This document shows, piece after piece, positions 1-9,493 of a stretch of 64,000 nt of DNA. This DNA comes from Bacillus sp. FJAT-42376 (GTDB lineage: Bacteria; Bacillota; Bacilli; Bacillales; Bacillaceae). Position numbers and translations under genes: made by a program. Position 1 is the first letter of the stretch; every line of letters starts with the position of its first letter. The notes below the pieces were generated by a model. It was not told the origin of the DNA. It was given only the letters and a program-made list of their open reading frames with translations, and ran no database searches. The stretch spans positions 2,108,001 to 2,172,000 of the forward strand of contig NZ_CP033906.1 of NCBI RefSeq assembly GCF_003816055.1. The letters run 5' to 3'.

Positions 1-1431
1 GTGAAAAAATGGGCTGTATACATAAATGGAGAATGGATTCAAACGGACGAAACGATGAATATTGAAAATCCGGCAACGAAAGAGGTATTTGCAACCGTAC
101 CGAAAGGAGGAGCAAAGGAGGCAGAAGCTGCAGTTGATGCTGCACATGAAGCATTATCGGGGTGGTCGTCACTTACAGCGTATGAAAGAGCGGACTATTT
201 GGAAAAGTGGCATGCTCTTATCAAAAAGAATGAAACAGAAATCGGCAAATTGATGACCATGGAACAAGGCAAGCCTGTTAAAGAAGCAACAGGTGAAGTA
301 GGCTATGCAAATAGTTTCATAAAGTGGTATGCAGAAGAAGGAAAGAGAATATATGGGGAAACCATTCCTGCTTCCGCTTCGAATAAACGCCTTTTTGTCA
401 TAAAGCAGCCTGTTGGGGTGATCGCCGCCATTACTCCATGGAATTTCCCTGCAGCGATGATTACAAGAAAAGTAGGACCTGCTTTGGCAGCGGGATGCAC
501 GGCGGTCGTAAAACCGGCTTCATCCACCCCGCTAACAGCATTAAGGCTTGCTGAGCTTGCAGAGGAAGCGGGCATTCCAAAAGGAGTCCTCAACGTGATT
601 ACCGGTTCTTCCCGTGAAATCTCTGAGACATGGATGGCGGACGAAAGAGTGAAAAAGCTCTCCTTTACCGGTTCCACTGAAGTAGGAAAAACCTTAATGA
701 AGGGTTCGGCCGACACAATGAAAAAGATTTCGCTCGAACTTGGCGGACATGCCCCTTTTATCGTAATGGATGACGCTGATCTCGATGGGGCTGCCAAAGC
801 GATGGCTGCCTCGAAGTTCAGAAACTCGGGCCAGACTTGTATTTGTACAAACCGTGCATACGTGCATGAGGCAGTGTACGATGAATTTATGGAAAAATTT
901 AAAGAAGAGGTTTTTGCGCTAAAGGTTGGCAACGGTATGGACGAGGGTGTTTCCATCGGTCCCCTGATTGATGACGACGGCCTGCAAAAAGTAAAAGACC
1001 ATATAGAGGACGCAGAAAGGAAAGGCGGAGTCATTTTTAAAAGCCCTCAAAAAGCTCCCGATTCAGAAGGGTACTATATCGAGCCGGTTATTATAGGTGA
1101 AGCTGCAGATGACATGCTTTGCATGAATGAAGAAACATTCGGTCCTGTCGCCCCTGTAACAAAGGTTAAGGATATGAAGGAAGCGATACAAAGGGCGAAT
1201 CAGTCCCCTTTCGGACTGGCAGCCTATGTGTATACAGAAAACATCTCAAAGGGAATACAATTGGTTGAAGCCCTTCATTACGGGATTGTTGGATTAAATG
1301 ACGGACTTCCATCCACGGCTCAAGCTCCCTTCGGCGGAATGAAAGAAAGCGGTCTTGGACGTGAAGGGGGAAGACAGGGAATAGAGGAATATTTAGAGGT
1401 TAAGTATGTATCTTTGGGTCTAAAAATGTGA
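1..1431 (+). CDS. NAD(P)-dependent aldehyde dehydrogenase, succinate-semialdehyde dehydrogenase-like
   Basis: A 476-residue ALDH-superfamily enzyme that oxidises an aldehyde to the acid with NAD(P)+. The NAD-binding motif FTGSTEVG lies at residues 222-229, the general-base glutamate E246 in ELGGHAP, and the nucleophile C280 in GQTCICTNR. Closest recalled family is GabD-type succinate-semialdehyde dehydrogenase, but the substrate cannot be read from sequence. The GTG at base 1 is a plausible start because length and N-terminus match the family, but the upstream ribosome binding site lies outside the window, so a slightly longer protein is possible. Confidence 0.9.
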   Translation: MKKWAVYINGEWIQTDETMNIENPATKEVFATVPKGGAKEAEAAVDAAHEALSGWSSLTAYERADYLEKWHALIKKNETEIGKLMTMEQGKPVKEATGEVGYANSFIKWYAEEGKRIYGETIPASASNKRLFVIKQPVGVIAAITPWNFPAAMITRKVGPALAAGCTAVVKPASSTPLTALRLAELAEEAGIPKGVLNVITGSSREISETWMADERVKKLSFTGSTEVGKTLMKGSADTMKKISLELGGHAPFIVMDDADLDGAAKAMAASKFRNSGQTCICTNRAYVHEAVYDEFMEKFKEEVFALKVGNGMDEGVSIGPLIDDDGLQKVKDHIEDAERKGGVIFKSPQKAPDSEGYYIEPVIIGEAADDMLCMNEETFGPVAPVTKVKDMKEAIQRANQSPFGLAAYVYTENISKGIQLVEALHYGIVGLNDGLPSTAQAPFGGMKESGLGREGGRQGIEEYLEVKYVSLGLKM

Positions 1432-1469
1432 ATTTCCCGTTGAATGTATAAGCATTGTAAATTTTAACT

Positions 1470-1495
1470 GTTTATATTGATGAGGTCAGGGGTAT
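1470..1495 (+). promoter_or_regulatory. Sigma-B-type promoter of the YtxH-family gene
   Basis: GTTTAT at 1470-1475 and GGGTAT at 1490-1495, separated by 14 bp, match the recalled general-stress sigma-B consensus (GTTTaa, 12-15 bp, GGGWAW). It sits 41 bp upstream of a YtxH-type protein, a family often in the sigma-B regulon. Confidence 0.65.
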
Positions 1496-1536
1496 TAAAT
1501 AGAAAATCATATTCATATTGAGGAGGAGTTCAGGAA

Positions 1537-2073
1537 ATGACGCAAATTACGATTCAGGATAATAAAAGGCAAAAGAGCAAAAACAGCAAGCTAGTTAGAG
1601 GGATGCTTTTAGGAGCCATTATCGGCGGAGCTGTTACAATGCTGGATTCCAACACGAGAAAAAAAGTAACAAAGGGAGCCGCCGGCATTAAAGATTCTAC
1701 AGTCGGAATGGTTCAGAATGTGAAAGATAATCCGGGAGAAGTCAAAGACCAATTCGTGTCTCAATTCAACAGCGCCAAAAGCACGCTTGAGTCCGCAATC
1801 CGGGATGCGCAAACTATTTATGAAAGCCTGAATAACGGGGTATTTAAAAAGATCACCGAAGTCGCAGTTACTTCACAGGAAGCCATTCAAAATGTGAAGA
1901 ATGCAGCAGGGGATGTAAAGGAAGTAGGATCAAAGGTAGCAGATGCAGGAGCAGAACTGACTGAACCTGTCAGCAGCCTAGCAGACAAACAACCCTCATC
2001 TACGGCAACTGAAAACTTTGAGTCTTCCATTCCGAGCCAATCTGAAAGACCGCAAGACTCCGCTAAACTGTAA
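1537..2073 (+). CDS. YtxH domain-containing general stress protein
   Basis: 178 residues. A glycine-rich hydrophobic segment near residues 22-38 (LLGAIIGGAVTML) is followed by basic residues and a long amphipathic helical region, the usual YtxH layout. The C-terminal 40 residues are Ser/Thr/Glu-rich and probably disordered. A strong Shine-Dalgarno AGGAGGAG precedes the ATG, and a sigma-B-type promoter lies just upstream. YtxH proteins are small envelope-associated stress proteins without a known biochemical activity. The gene looks monocistronic, ending at a shared terminator with the convergent kinase gene. Confidence 0.8.
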   Translation: MTQITIQDNKRQKSKNSKLVRGMLLGAIIGGAVTMLDSNTRKKVTKGAAGIKDSTVGMVQNVKDNPGEVKDQFVSQFNSAKSTLESAIRDAQTIYESLNNGVFKKITEVAVTSQEAIQNVKNAAGDVKEVGSKVADAGAELTEPVSSLADKQPSSTATENFESSIPSQSERPQDSAKL

Positions 2074-2086
2074 TGAAGCCTTACAT

Positions 2087-2116
2087 AAAACGGACAGCCT
2101 GAGCTGTCCGTTTTTA
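2087..2116. terminator. Bidirectional terminator between YtxH gene and kinase gene
   Basis: An 8-bp stem ACGGACAG/CTGTCCGT with a 6-nt loop, flanked by A and T tracts, lies between two convergent genes. Confidence 0.85.
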
Positions 2117-2182
2117 TATGTCTTCACAAAAATCCGTTTAGCATATCCACGCTGACTCCCCCGAGATCACAGTCCTTATCGA

Positions 2183-4762
2183 TTATGCTGTTTCCATTTC
2201 CGTTTCAATAGAAAGCGGGAGAGTTATCAACACCTTCGTTCCTTTACCCTGTGTGCTTGATATAGTGAAATTCCCCGTGTGATCATCCAGTATTTTTCTG
2301 CAGATGAGCAGCCCGAGCCCGGTTCCTTTTTCTTTTATCGAGTAGAAAGGCTCTCCGAGGAAAGGCAGCCGATCAGGATCAATCCCGATTCCTGTATCTT
2401 CAATCGAAATCTTCAGGTGGCGTGCTTCTTCGGTGATTTCAATGGAAATCTTTCCTTTATTCGGCATGGCGTCCATTGAATTTGTCAGGAAATTCAAGAA
2501 AAGCTGCTGAAGGGAATCTTTCCTTCCATCCACATAAGAAGGCCCCTCTTTCTCAGCAAGAAGTTCCACTGATATCTCCCGGTCATGTAAATCGGGGAGA
2601 AGGACCCGGATAACAGGATCCAGCAAATCCTCTTTTACATCGAGTCTCGTGCAATCAGCACTTTCCGGTTTAGCAAGGGTTAAAAATTCATTCGTTACGA
2701 GCCGGATCCGGTCTAACTCCTGTTTCATGATCCGCAAATATTCCGTATTCAGCTCATCGGACATCTCCATTAACTGCAGAAATCCTATAATAGAAGTCAG
2801 CGGATTTCTGATTTCATGAGCTACAGCGGTGGCCATTCTCCCTGCAAGAGCGAGTTTTTCCTGACTTTTAATGGTTTTATCCATTTCCGCTTTTTCGGTA
2901 ATGTCCTGAAAAGTAGCGATAATGTATTCTACCTCTTTCGTTTGATCAGCATAAAGAATTCTCGTATCAATGAGGATCCATCTATTTTCGCGTTTAACTG
3001 GGTTATAGACACCCATTACGAAATGGGAGACTTCTTTTTTGGTCCGCAGCGTGATCATGGATGGGTGTTCGATCCCTGACAAAGCTTTTCCATGTTCATC
3101 CTTTGAATGCCATTCCATGCTGTGTGAGCTCATATTCAAAAGCTCAGAACTGGAGTAACCAAGAATTTCAGTTGCGCACTCATTGGCAAAGACAATCGCC
3201 CCTTCTGAATTTTGAACCGTAATCCCGCATGCAATCGCTTCATAGTATTTGTTCTTTGCGTTTTCCAGCAAGATTCGATCTGTCTGGTCATAAAAGGTAA
3301 TAACCTGGCCCCGGCCGTTTGCCATTAGATTCGATGAAAGCTCAAAGTATTTAATTTTTCCGTCTTTTTCTATTTTGATTTCAATCGCTTCATTCGCTTC
3401 AAGCAAAAGATCAACAGAAGCAGGGTCTGTCAGCTTGAGAAGAAATGGCCGGACTGATTTGCCCATGATTTCAGCAAGTTCCATGTCTGTTAAAACGGAT
3501 AAAGCGCGGTTCACAAAGATGACGCCTTTCTGCTCATCAATTCCGAGAATCCCTTCTACAGAGGAAGAAAGGATGTCCTTCATTTGATTAAACATATTTT
3601 TAAATTTGAACTCCGCTTTTTTGCGGGGGGTTACATCGCGCATAACGACGATGACAGAGGATTGATTTTGACTGCGGTCTGATATTCCTTTTGCTTCAAC
3701 GGTGATGGTCCTGCCATCTTTTCTATTTATATTAAATTCAATCGGCCCCGCGATATCGAGATCCTGATTAAGAAGAGATTGAAGGCTGTGATAGGCGATG
3801 GTCTGTTCTTGCGGATGGATAAGGTTTAAGATGGATCCATTGGCTTGAAGACAGCTTAACCCAAGCATCTTTTCGGCTTCAGGATTCATGTAGGAAAGGG
3901 TATGATCCTGATAAATGATAATCCCATCCGGATTATGTTCCACGAGCCGTTTAAACGTTGTATGGCTTTCCGCCAGCCTTTTTTCATACTGCTTATTTTC
4001 AGTTAGGTCGATTCCTGTACATACAATATACTGGGTCTCCCCATCCTGACTGAAAATTTCTTGATTGGACCAGCGGATAAGCATTTTTTCACCGGATTTT
4101 GTTATCCAGTAATTTTCATAAAAGGCGGGAAAAGGCCGGATGGAACGGGAAAAAAATTCTTTTGCTTCGGCTCGCAGACCCTCTTCCAGCATCAGGTTCC
4201 AGATATATTCCCCGCTTGCTTCTTCAAATGTATAACCGGTGTGAAAGGTGCAGTGCCGGTTCCAGTCTGCAATTCTTCCCTCTGAATCAAGTAAAACTAC
4301 GAATGCCTGGATGGTATCCATAATCGTATGGGAAAATTCCTTCTCAGAAAGCAGTCGGTCAAATGCTTCCTTTCTTCTATCGATTTTTTTCATGGAAGTG
4401 TAAATGAACGTTTTTTCATCCAATTCAAGAAGGCAGCAATTGGTCTCTACTGGTATTTTCAGCTTTGACTTTGTCACGATTTCCATTTCCAGTGTAATTT
4501 CCCGATCGGAGGCGAACCGACCCTGAATGGTACGGAAAATCTCCGGGTCAATATGCCCGAAGAACAGTGAAACTGGGTCAAGCTGCTTCATTTCTTCCCT
4601 TGTGTAGCCAAGAAGCTCAGATGTCCGGCTATTGCAGTCAAATACATGAGCAGCGAGGGGTGCCAGCGATGTCACTTCCGTAATAACGATAGCTTCATTT
4701 GTTTGCATGAAAAAGTAGTGGAATAATTTCATTAACGGTTCGTCCATTTTTAAATCTTTCAT
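2183..4762 (-). CDS. Multi-PAS sensor histidine kinase, sporulation-kinase-like
   Basis: 859 residues with no membrane segment, so a cytoplasmic sensor. About five PAS repeats can be traced, beginning near residues 13, 143, 265, 388 and 495. A HisKA domain follows with the H-box AVAHEIRNPLTS and phospho-acceptor H649, then a HATPase_c domain with N-box NFLTNSMDA, G1 DTGIGI and G2 GTGLGL motifs. This layout matches soluble PAS kinases such as KinA/KinE that feed the Spo0 phosphorelay in Bacillus. No response regulator gene is adjacent, as expected for an orphan phosphorelay kinase. Assignment to one particular Kin protein is not supported. Confidence 0.85.
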   Translation of the reverse strand: MKDLKMDEPLMKLFHYFFMQTNEAIVITEVTSLAPLAAHVFDCNSRTSELLGYTREEMKQLDPVSLFFGHIDPEIFRTIQGRFASDREITLEMEIVTKSKLKIPVETNCCLLELDEKTFIYTSMKKIDRRKEAFDRLLSEKEFSHTIMDTIQAFVVLLDSEGRIADWNRHCTFHTGYTFEEASGEYIWNLMLEEGLRAEAKEFFSRSIRPFPAFYENYWITKSGEKMLIRWSNQEIFSQDGETQYIVCTGIDLTENKQYEKRLAESHTTFKRLVEHNPDGIIIYQDHTLSYMNPEAEKMLGLSCLQANGSILNLIHPQEQTIAYHSLQSLLNQDLDIAGPIEFNINRKDGRTITVEAKGISDRSQNQSSVIVVMRDVTPRKKAEFKFKNMFNQMKDILSSSVEGILGIDEQKGVIFVNRALSVLTDMELAEIMGKSVRPFLLKLTDPASVDLLLEANEAIEIKIEKDGKIKYFELSSNLMANGRGQVITFYDQTDRILLENAKNKYYEAIACGITVQNSEGAIVFANECATEILGYSSSELLNMSSHSMEWHSKDEHGKALSGIEHPSMITLRTKKEVSHFVMGVYNPVKRENRWILIDTRILYADQTKEVEYIIATFQDITEKAEMDKTIKSQEKLALAGRMATAVAHEIRNPLTSIIGFLQLMEMSDELNTEYLRIMKQELDRIRLVTNEFLTLAKPESADCTRLDVKEDLLDPVIRVLLPDLHDREISVELLAEKEGPSYVDGRKDSLQQLFLNFLTNSMDAMPNKGKISIEITEEARHLKISIEDTGIGIDPDRLPFLGEPFYSIKEKGTGLGLLICRKILDDHTGNFTISSTQGKGTKVLITLPLSIETEMETA

Positions 4763-4902
4763 TTTCCCGCCCCCTTTTATCTGGATTATTTTTATTTTAT
4801 TTGATTTGTGAAAAAAATACTAATTTGATTTCTATATAGTGTGCATAAATATTTTCATAGCCCTATATAGATTTACTTAGACTATGGGAAAGGCGTGTAG
4901 CC

Positions 4903-6786
4903 ATGAAACGTGAAGCAGAAAAGGAACTGCTTTATTTGACGGAAAAACTGAAAAAGGAGCAGCTGCCGAACGGTTCCTGGTCCTATATGTTTGAGACCGG
5001 AATAAAAACGGACTGTTTTATGATTGTCCTTCTTAAAGCTCTCCAGCTGGATAAACCTGATCTTATCAAGAGGCTGGCAGCACGGATTGCCTCCAGGCAG
5101 GATCGCGGCGGATCTTGGAGGCTGTTTCACGATCAGGAGGAAGGAGATTTATCCACAACGATTGAAGCGTATTATGCTCTTCTTCTAGCCGGGATCTATA
5201 AAGAGGCATCTCCGCAAATGCAGGCGGCAAAACGATACATGATTGAAAAAGGAGGCATAAAGAGAGCAGGGCTTTTCACAAGAATCATGCTCACTCTTAC
5301 CTCCCAGGACGAGTGGCCTTCTTTTTTTTCTGTTCCAATTGAAGCCATTCTCCTTCCGAAACATTTTCCTGTTAATATGTATGATTTGTCGATCTATGGG
5401 CGGGCCAATCTGATTCCCATCTTGACCGCTTCCGCAAAGCGGTTTAGAGTGGTTATCCCGAATGCACCGGATTTAACCGGTCTATATGGAGCAAGGTCTG
5501 AACCGCCCGATTATGAACGGTCAGAAGAATGGCGGGGGCTTTACGGATTCTTGATGTCAGGGGTTCAAAGCATGACGGGAGGGACCCCCCGTCTTAGAGA
5601 GGCGGCTCTAAAAAAAGCCGAGAATTATATACTCCACAGACTGGAATCGGACGGAACGCTTTACAGTTATTTCAGCTGTACGTTTTTAATGATATTTGCT
5701 CTGATGGCCATTGGCTACGACCGGAATCACCCTGTCATCCAAAAGGCTGTCAGCGGTTTGATTTCGATGGCCGCTCCTGCCTCAGAAGGTCTCCATATGC
5801 AATATACAACCGCTCATGTCTGGAATACCTCCTTGCTTTCTTACGCATTGCAGGAGGCTGGAATAAAGGATGGAATGGTCGGCAAAGCCAATCAATATAT
5901 CATTTCGAGGCAGCATCATTTGTACGGAGACTGGGTCATTCACAATCCAGATGCGAATCCCGGGGGATGGGGTTTTTCTGATATTAATACGCTGAATCCG
6001 GATATTGATGATACATCTGCTTCCCTTCGAGCCATCCATGCGGAAGCTCAAATACATCCGGAGCGGCGTGAAGCATGGAATCGGGGGCTTCAATGGCTCT
6101 TGTCCATGCAAAACGGAGATGGGGGATGGGCATCGTTTGAACGAAATGCCAGCCCGCCATATGTTCATTTTGTTCCGATTGAAAAAGCGGAATTTATCAT
6201 ATCGGACGCATCCTCTGCTGATTTGACAGGAAGGACGATCGAATTTTTATGCGGTTTTGCGAAACTGAATCCTGAAAATTCAGCTATTCAAAAAGGGATA
6301 CGCTGGCTGCTGAAACATCAGGAATCGAATGGATCGTGGAATTCAAGATGGGGGATTTGCTATATATATGGAACCTGGTCCGCTATGACAGGACTCTCTG
6401 CAGCCGGGTATTCGGAAGATTCGGAGGTCATCAGGCGTTCGAAAAAGTGGCTGGAGCAAATTCAAAATCCGGACGGAGGGTGGGGAGAATCGTGTAAAAG
6501 TGATCTCTATAATCAATACGTGCCGCTTGGAACAAGCACCCTTACTCAAACCGCCTGGGCTGTGGATGCGCTCCTTAGCTGCAGCAGAAAAGTGACACCA
6601 GCCATCCATAAAGGCATCCGGTATTTAATTGAACATATGAGGAAATCGGACTGGACATCGGATTATCCAAAAGGACAGGGATTTGCCGGCCAGTTTTATA
6701 TCCACTATCACAGCTACGATCTCGTTTATCCAATGCTCGCCCTTTCTGCCTATCTAAAAAAAGCAAATGACCAGCCCCATGCATAG
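4903..6786 (+). CDS. sqhC: Squalene-hopene/sporulenol cyclase family terpene cyclase
   Basis: 627 residues, the usual length. The catalytic acid motif DxDD is D367-I-D-D370 in NPDIDDTSA. Several QW-type repeats are visible: QDRGGSW, NPGGWGF, QNGDGGW, QESNGSW and QNPDGGWG. Class II cyclases of this type protonate squalene or, in B. subtilis SqhC, tetraprenyl-beta-curcumene to make polycyclic lipids associated with spores. Which substrate is used here is not decided by the sequence. The gene is divergent from the sensor kinase across 140 bp and is followed 40 bp later by a small heat-shock gene. Confidence 0.9.
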   Translation: MKREAEKELLYLTEKLKKEQLPNGSWSYMFETGIKTDCFMIVLLKALQLDKPDLIKRLAARIASRQDRGGSWRLFHDQEEGDLSTTIEAYYALLLAGIYKEASPQMQAAKRYMIEKGGIKRAGLFTRIMLTLTSQDEWPSFFSVPIEAILLPKHFPVNMYDLSIYGRANLIPILTASAKRFRVVIPNAPDLTGLYGARSEPPDYERSEEWRGLYGFLMSGVQSMTGGTPRLREAALKKAENYILHRLESDGTLYSYFSCTFLMIFALMAIGYDRNHPVIQKAVSGLISMAAPASEGLHMQYTTAHVWNTSLLSYALQEAGIKDGMVGKANQYIISRQHHLYGDWVIHNPDANPGGWGFSDINTLNPDIDDTSASLRAIHAEAQIHPERREAWNRGLQWLLSMQNGDGGWASFERNASPPYVHFVPIEKAEFIISDASSADLTGRTIEFLCGFAKLNPENSAIQKGIRWLLKHQESNGSWNSRWGICYIYGTWSAMTGLSAAGYSEDSEVIRRSKKWLEQIQNPDGGWGESCKSDLYNQYVPLGTSTLTQTAWAVDALLSCSRKVTPAIHKGIRYLIEHMRKSDWTSDYPKGQGFAGQFYIHYHSYDLVYPMLALSAYLKKANDQPHA

Positions 6787-6826
6787 GCTATAGCAGAATC
6801 TTTTCCGGAAGGAGCTGCTGTCAAGC

Positions 6827-7240
6827 ATGAGAGAGGACAAAAATAAACCAAGTGCAAGTCCAATGAGAATGATTAATGACTTTTTTGAAAACCGCCCCGG
6901 GAAAACCCTGCTGGACACAATGGATGATTTGTTTACCCGGCAGTCCGGCAAAATGTACTTTGGAGTCCATCTTTCAGAAACGATGACCCATTACATTGTA
7001 AAAGCTGAAATTCCCGGAGTCTCCAAAGACGAAATAGACCTGGAACTGGAAGGCCAGCAGCTGGTCATCCGGCTTTATCCGCATAAAAGCAATAAAGATG
7101 GAGCTAAATGGGATGGTGCAAAACGTATGATTGATTTGCCGGGCAACGCTCTTCTGCAGGATATGAAAGCTCAATACCAAAATGGAATACTCACGGTCCG
7201 CTTTCCAAAGAAACAAGGAAGGAAAATCACAATCGATTGA
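6827..7240 (+). CDS. Hsp20/alpha-crystallin family small heat shock protein
   Basis: 137 residues. The alpha-crystallin domain covers roughly residues 45-135 (YIVKAEIPGVSKDEIDLEL, later NGILTVRFPK) and the tail ends RKITID. These proteins are ATP-independent holdases that keep unfolding proteins soluble. AAGGAG lies upstream of the ATG with suitable spacing. It lies 40 bp after the cyclase and may be co-transcribed; no CIRCE element is visible, so HrcA control is not indicated. Confidence 0.88.
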   Translation: MREDKNKPSASPMRMINDFFENRPGKTLLDTMDDLFTRQSGKMYFGVHLSETMTHYIVKAEIPGVSKDEIDLELEGQQLVIRLYPHKSNKDGAKWDGAKRMIDLPGNALLQDMKAQYQNGILTVRFPKKQGRKITID

Positions 7241-7314
7241 AAAGGCTGACTATACCGGGACATAACAAGATGGATGGTCCAAAAAAACGAATCCCAGTTC
7301 CATTCTTCGGCGCG

Positions 7315-7683
7315 TTAAATAGAATCCCTTTCTCGCAGCCATTGTTGTTTTTTCATCAGGTAAGTTTCATTACGATGCAGACACTCGCTTTCCTCTGCTT
7401 CCCAAAGGAGTCGAGTGCCTTCCGCTTCATTCACATGTAAAAGGTACAAATCCATAAAGGAAATACAAACATAACCCGAACGATAAGGCGATCGATTCAT
7501 GAACCTCTCGCCTAATTGTTCGGGTTTATCATGGGCTTTGATATTTCTGTCCCAGCATCTTTGTAAAAAATGGTTCAGACTCAATAATTCAGTCGATATC
7601 ATACAGCAATGTGCGGGACTGCAGAGGAACTTCTCGTTTTCCTTACTCCTCTTGTACGCTGAATCCCTGTATCTCTGCTGCAT
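7315..7683 (-). CDS. Hypothetical protein downstream of the YheC/YheD gene
   Basis: An open frame of 122 codons overlapping the last 41 bp of the YheC/YheD-like gene. I do not recognise it. The ATG at 7683 has no clear Shine-Dalgarno and could only work by coupling; an ATG at 7500 with GAGAGG a few bases upstream would give a 61-residue product. The C-terminal part is acidic then basic (HVNEAEGTRLLWEAEE) and looks protein-like. It may be real, shorter than drawn, or chance. Confidence 0.35.
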   Translation of the reverse strand: MQQRYRDSAYKRSKENEKFLCSPAHCCMISTELLSLNHFLQRCWDRNIKAHDKPEQLGERFMNRSPYRSGYVCISFMDLYLLHVNEAEGTRLLWEAEESECLHRNETYLMKKQQWLRERDSI

Positions 7684-8980
7684 ATAAAAAAGGCTGTCTG
7701 GATATGAATTCGTAAACCGGATAGTCTAAGTCAATGAAACCTTTGTAGCCCGGGCGGAAATTAATTTCAATCAGCCAGATTTTCTGGTCCCTGTCCAGAG
7801 CTAGATCAATTCCAAGTTCAGCGAAGTGTTCACCGGTTTCATCGAGCCGGGCAGCAAGGTTTTTGCTAATTTGCTGGATTTGATTTATTATATTTTCCGG
7901 TTTTTCAATGTTGATCAGTTTCAGCATTTCCTGTATATGAAACGCGGAACCGCCCTGAGACAGGTTCGTGACGTCCTGATTTAATCCAGCCAGCCTGCAT
8001 TCAATTCCGGAGCATACCCAGCCGCTTTTTTTCTGCATGATGACACGGATATCAAAAGGGCGTCCGTTAACTAGAGAAAGATCAATATAGGACTGAGACA
8101 GGTATCTCTTTTTGAAGATTTTTTCGTGCTGGAGCTCATTGATAAGATCTTCATGGTGGGTGAAATGGATGACTGTCCAATCTTCATTCTCTTGTTTTGT
8201 TAATGAGTAATGAAAGTCAGAAAGCTTCTCTGCAAAAAGTATCCCCCTGCCCTGTGAGTTGCTGACCGGTTTTAATACAATTTTTTTATACTCATGAAGC
8301 ATGTCCAGTACGATTTTTTCAGAGACTGCTTTTTTGGTAGCCGGAAGCTGCATATTTTGTATGGAACGTTTCAGGAAGAATTTATGAGTTTTCCATTTAT
8401 CCCATCGGTTTGTATTGAAAAGGATTCCGCCCATTTTTTTATAGGAATTCCTGAAATGCCGGAAATTTTTTTGTCTGAGGTGACGCCGGTAGATTACGGA
8501 TGGCAGAGGGAAAAACGCCGGTTCCCAGGAATTTTCAGCCGCATTCCAAAGAAGCCCTTCTACTGCCCGTATATCCCAGTTGATGGCTGAAATGGTGAAG
8601 GCGGCCAATGTACCGCCAATGAGCGGATAGGCTCCGGCTCTGACAGAATAGTGTTCCGCCATATAGGCAGGTGTATATTCACCGGGCTTGTTTCCAAGAA
8701 GGAGTCCGATGGATGGGCCAAAAACAAATTGACCGTTATGGCAAAGAATTTGATAGGGAACGTTTTCCTTTAACAAAAGCTCTTGCATGACGAGTTCATG
8801 AATCATGACGTGATGATGATCGAGGGTATCATCGACAGCCACTTGACCGCTCAGTGAACGCAAACCGTGGCAGATGGTCAGAGGCCCCCCTGTTTGCAAT
8901 GAGAAGGTATTCGGGATTTTTACGAGAGGCTGTGATAATTCATGATCCTGCATGACTAAAATCTCATAGAACGTTGTCAT
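7643..8980 (-). CDS. YheC/YheD family endospore coat-associated ATP-grasp protein
   Basis: 445 residues from the ATG at 8980, chosen because the GAGG of the ribosome binding site is 9 nt upstream of it but only 3 nt from the ATG at 8986. The C-terminal half is an ATP-grasp fold: KPVSNSQGRGILF near residue 245 (glycine-rich loop), PFDIRVIMQK, and ELGIDLALDRDQKIWLIEINFRPG with the metal-binding Asp and Glu/Asn near the end. The family is associated with the Bacillus spore coat; the ligated substrate is unknown. Probably in an operon with the 91-residue gene upstream. Confidence 0.85.
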   Translation of the reverse strand: MTTFYEILVMQDHELSQPLVKIPNTFSLQTGGPLTICHGLRSLSGQVAVDDTLDHHHVMIHELVMQELLLKENVPYQILCHNGQFVFGPSIGLLLGNKPGEYTPAYMAEHYSVRAGAYPLIGGTLAAFTISAINWDIRAVEGLLWNAAENSWEPAFFPLPSVIYRRHLRQKNFRHFRNSYKKMGGILFNTNRWDKWKTHKFFLKRSIQNMQLPATKKAVSEKIVLDMLHEYKKIVLKPVSNSQGRGILFAEKLSDFHYSLTKQENEDWTVIHFTHHEDLINELQHEKIFKKRYLSQSYIDLSLVNGRPFDIRVIMQKKSGWVCSGIECRLAGLNQDVTNLSQGGSAFHIQEMLKLINIEKPENIINQIQQISKNLAARLDETGEHFAELGIDLALDRDQKIWLIEINFRPGYKGFIDLDYPVYEFISRQPFLYAAEIQGFSVQEE

Positions 8981-9009
8981 TCTCATCTTCCTCTTTATTC
9001 TTTCTCGGA

Positions 9010-9285
9010 TTACTCCTCATTTGACTGGGATTTTTCCAGGATGGCAATAAGCTGGTCATCTACCGATTGTTCAAGTGCGGTTGCTGCTGCAAAAGCTTGG
9101 CTTACAAGCTGCACCAGTTCCGCTGATTCCTCCTTGCCGGCTTTTTCTAAAACATGTCCAAAGCCGTTATATAGACTGGATAAACCGATATTTTTGTATG
9201 CTATAGACAGCAAAAGAAAGTCACTGATTTCTTCCCGGTCAAAATCCAGGGATGGTGTAAGGTCCGGTATTACAGGAAAGCTCAT
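9010..9285 (-). CDS. Small hypothetical protein, possibly spore-associated
   Basis: 91 residues with a good ribosome binding site (AAGGCGGTG, about 6 nt from ATG). It starts with a short Pro/Asp segment then helical stretches (LLLSIAYKNIGLSSLYNGFG). That segment faintly recalls the LLxSIALEELGLSHIINAEG signature of some exosporium-linked Bacillus proteins; this is from memory and untested. It precedes the YheC/YheD gene by 29 bp in the same direction, supporting a spore-related operon. Confidence 0.65.
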   Translation of the reverse strand: MSFPVIPDLTPSLDFDREEISDFLLLSIAYKNIGLSSLYNGFGHVLEKAGKEESAELVQLVSQAFAAATALEQSVDDQLIAILEKSQSNEE

Positions 9286-9445
9286 TCGTTCACCGCCTTT
9301 TCAATAAAGTCTTTACTAATGTATGAAGCTGTATCAATAGTTCCTGTATATTTGTCTTATAAAATACTAAAATTAGAAGAATCTATTAAAAATGAATCAA
9401 TAGCTGTATATATAGAACGGCATATCGTATCATTTATCTTTGGAG

Positions 9446-9454
9446 TGATATAAT
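9446..9454 (+). promoter_or_regulatory. Extended -10 promoter for ykhA
   Basis: TGATATAAT is a consensus extended -10 (TGnTATAAT) about 40 bp upstream of the ykhA start. No good -35 hexamer is present, which extended -10 promoters tolerate. Confidence 0.5.
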
Positions 9455-9493
9455 AAAAATTAGAGAAGCACTTAAAGAAAAGGGGAATATTCG

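Noticed and set aside
303..1034. 243-codon minus-strand frame
   Set aside because: Antisense shadow of the aldehyde dehydrogenase gene; no family resemblance.
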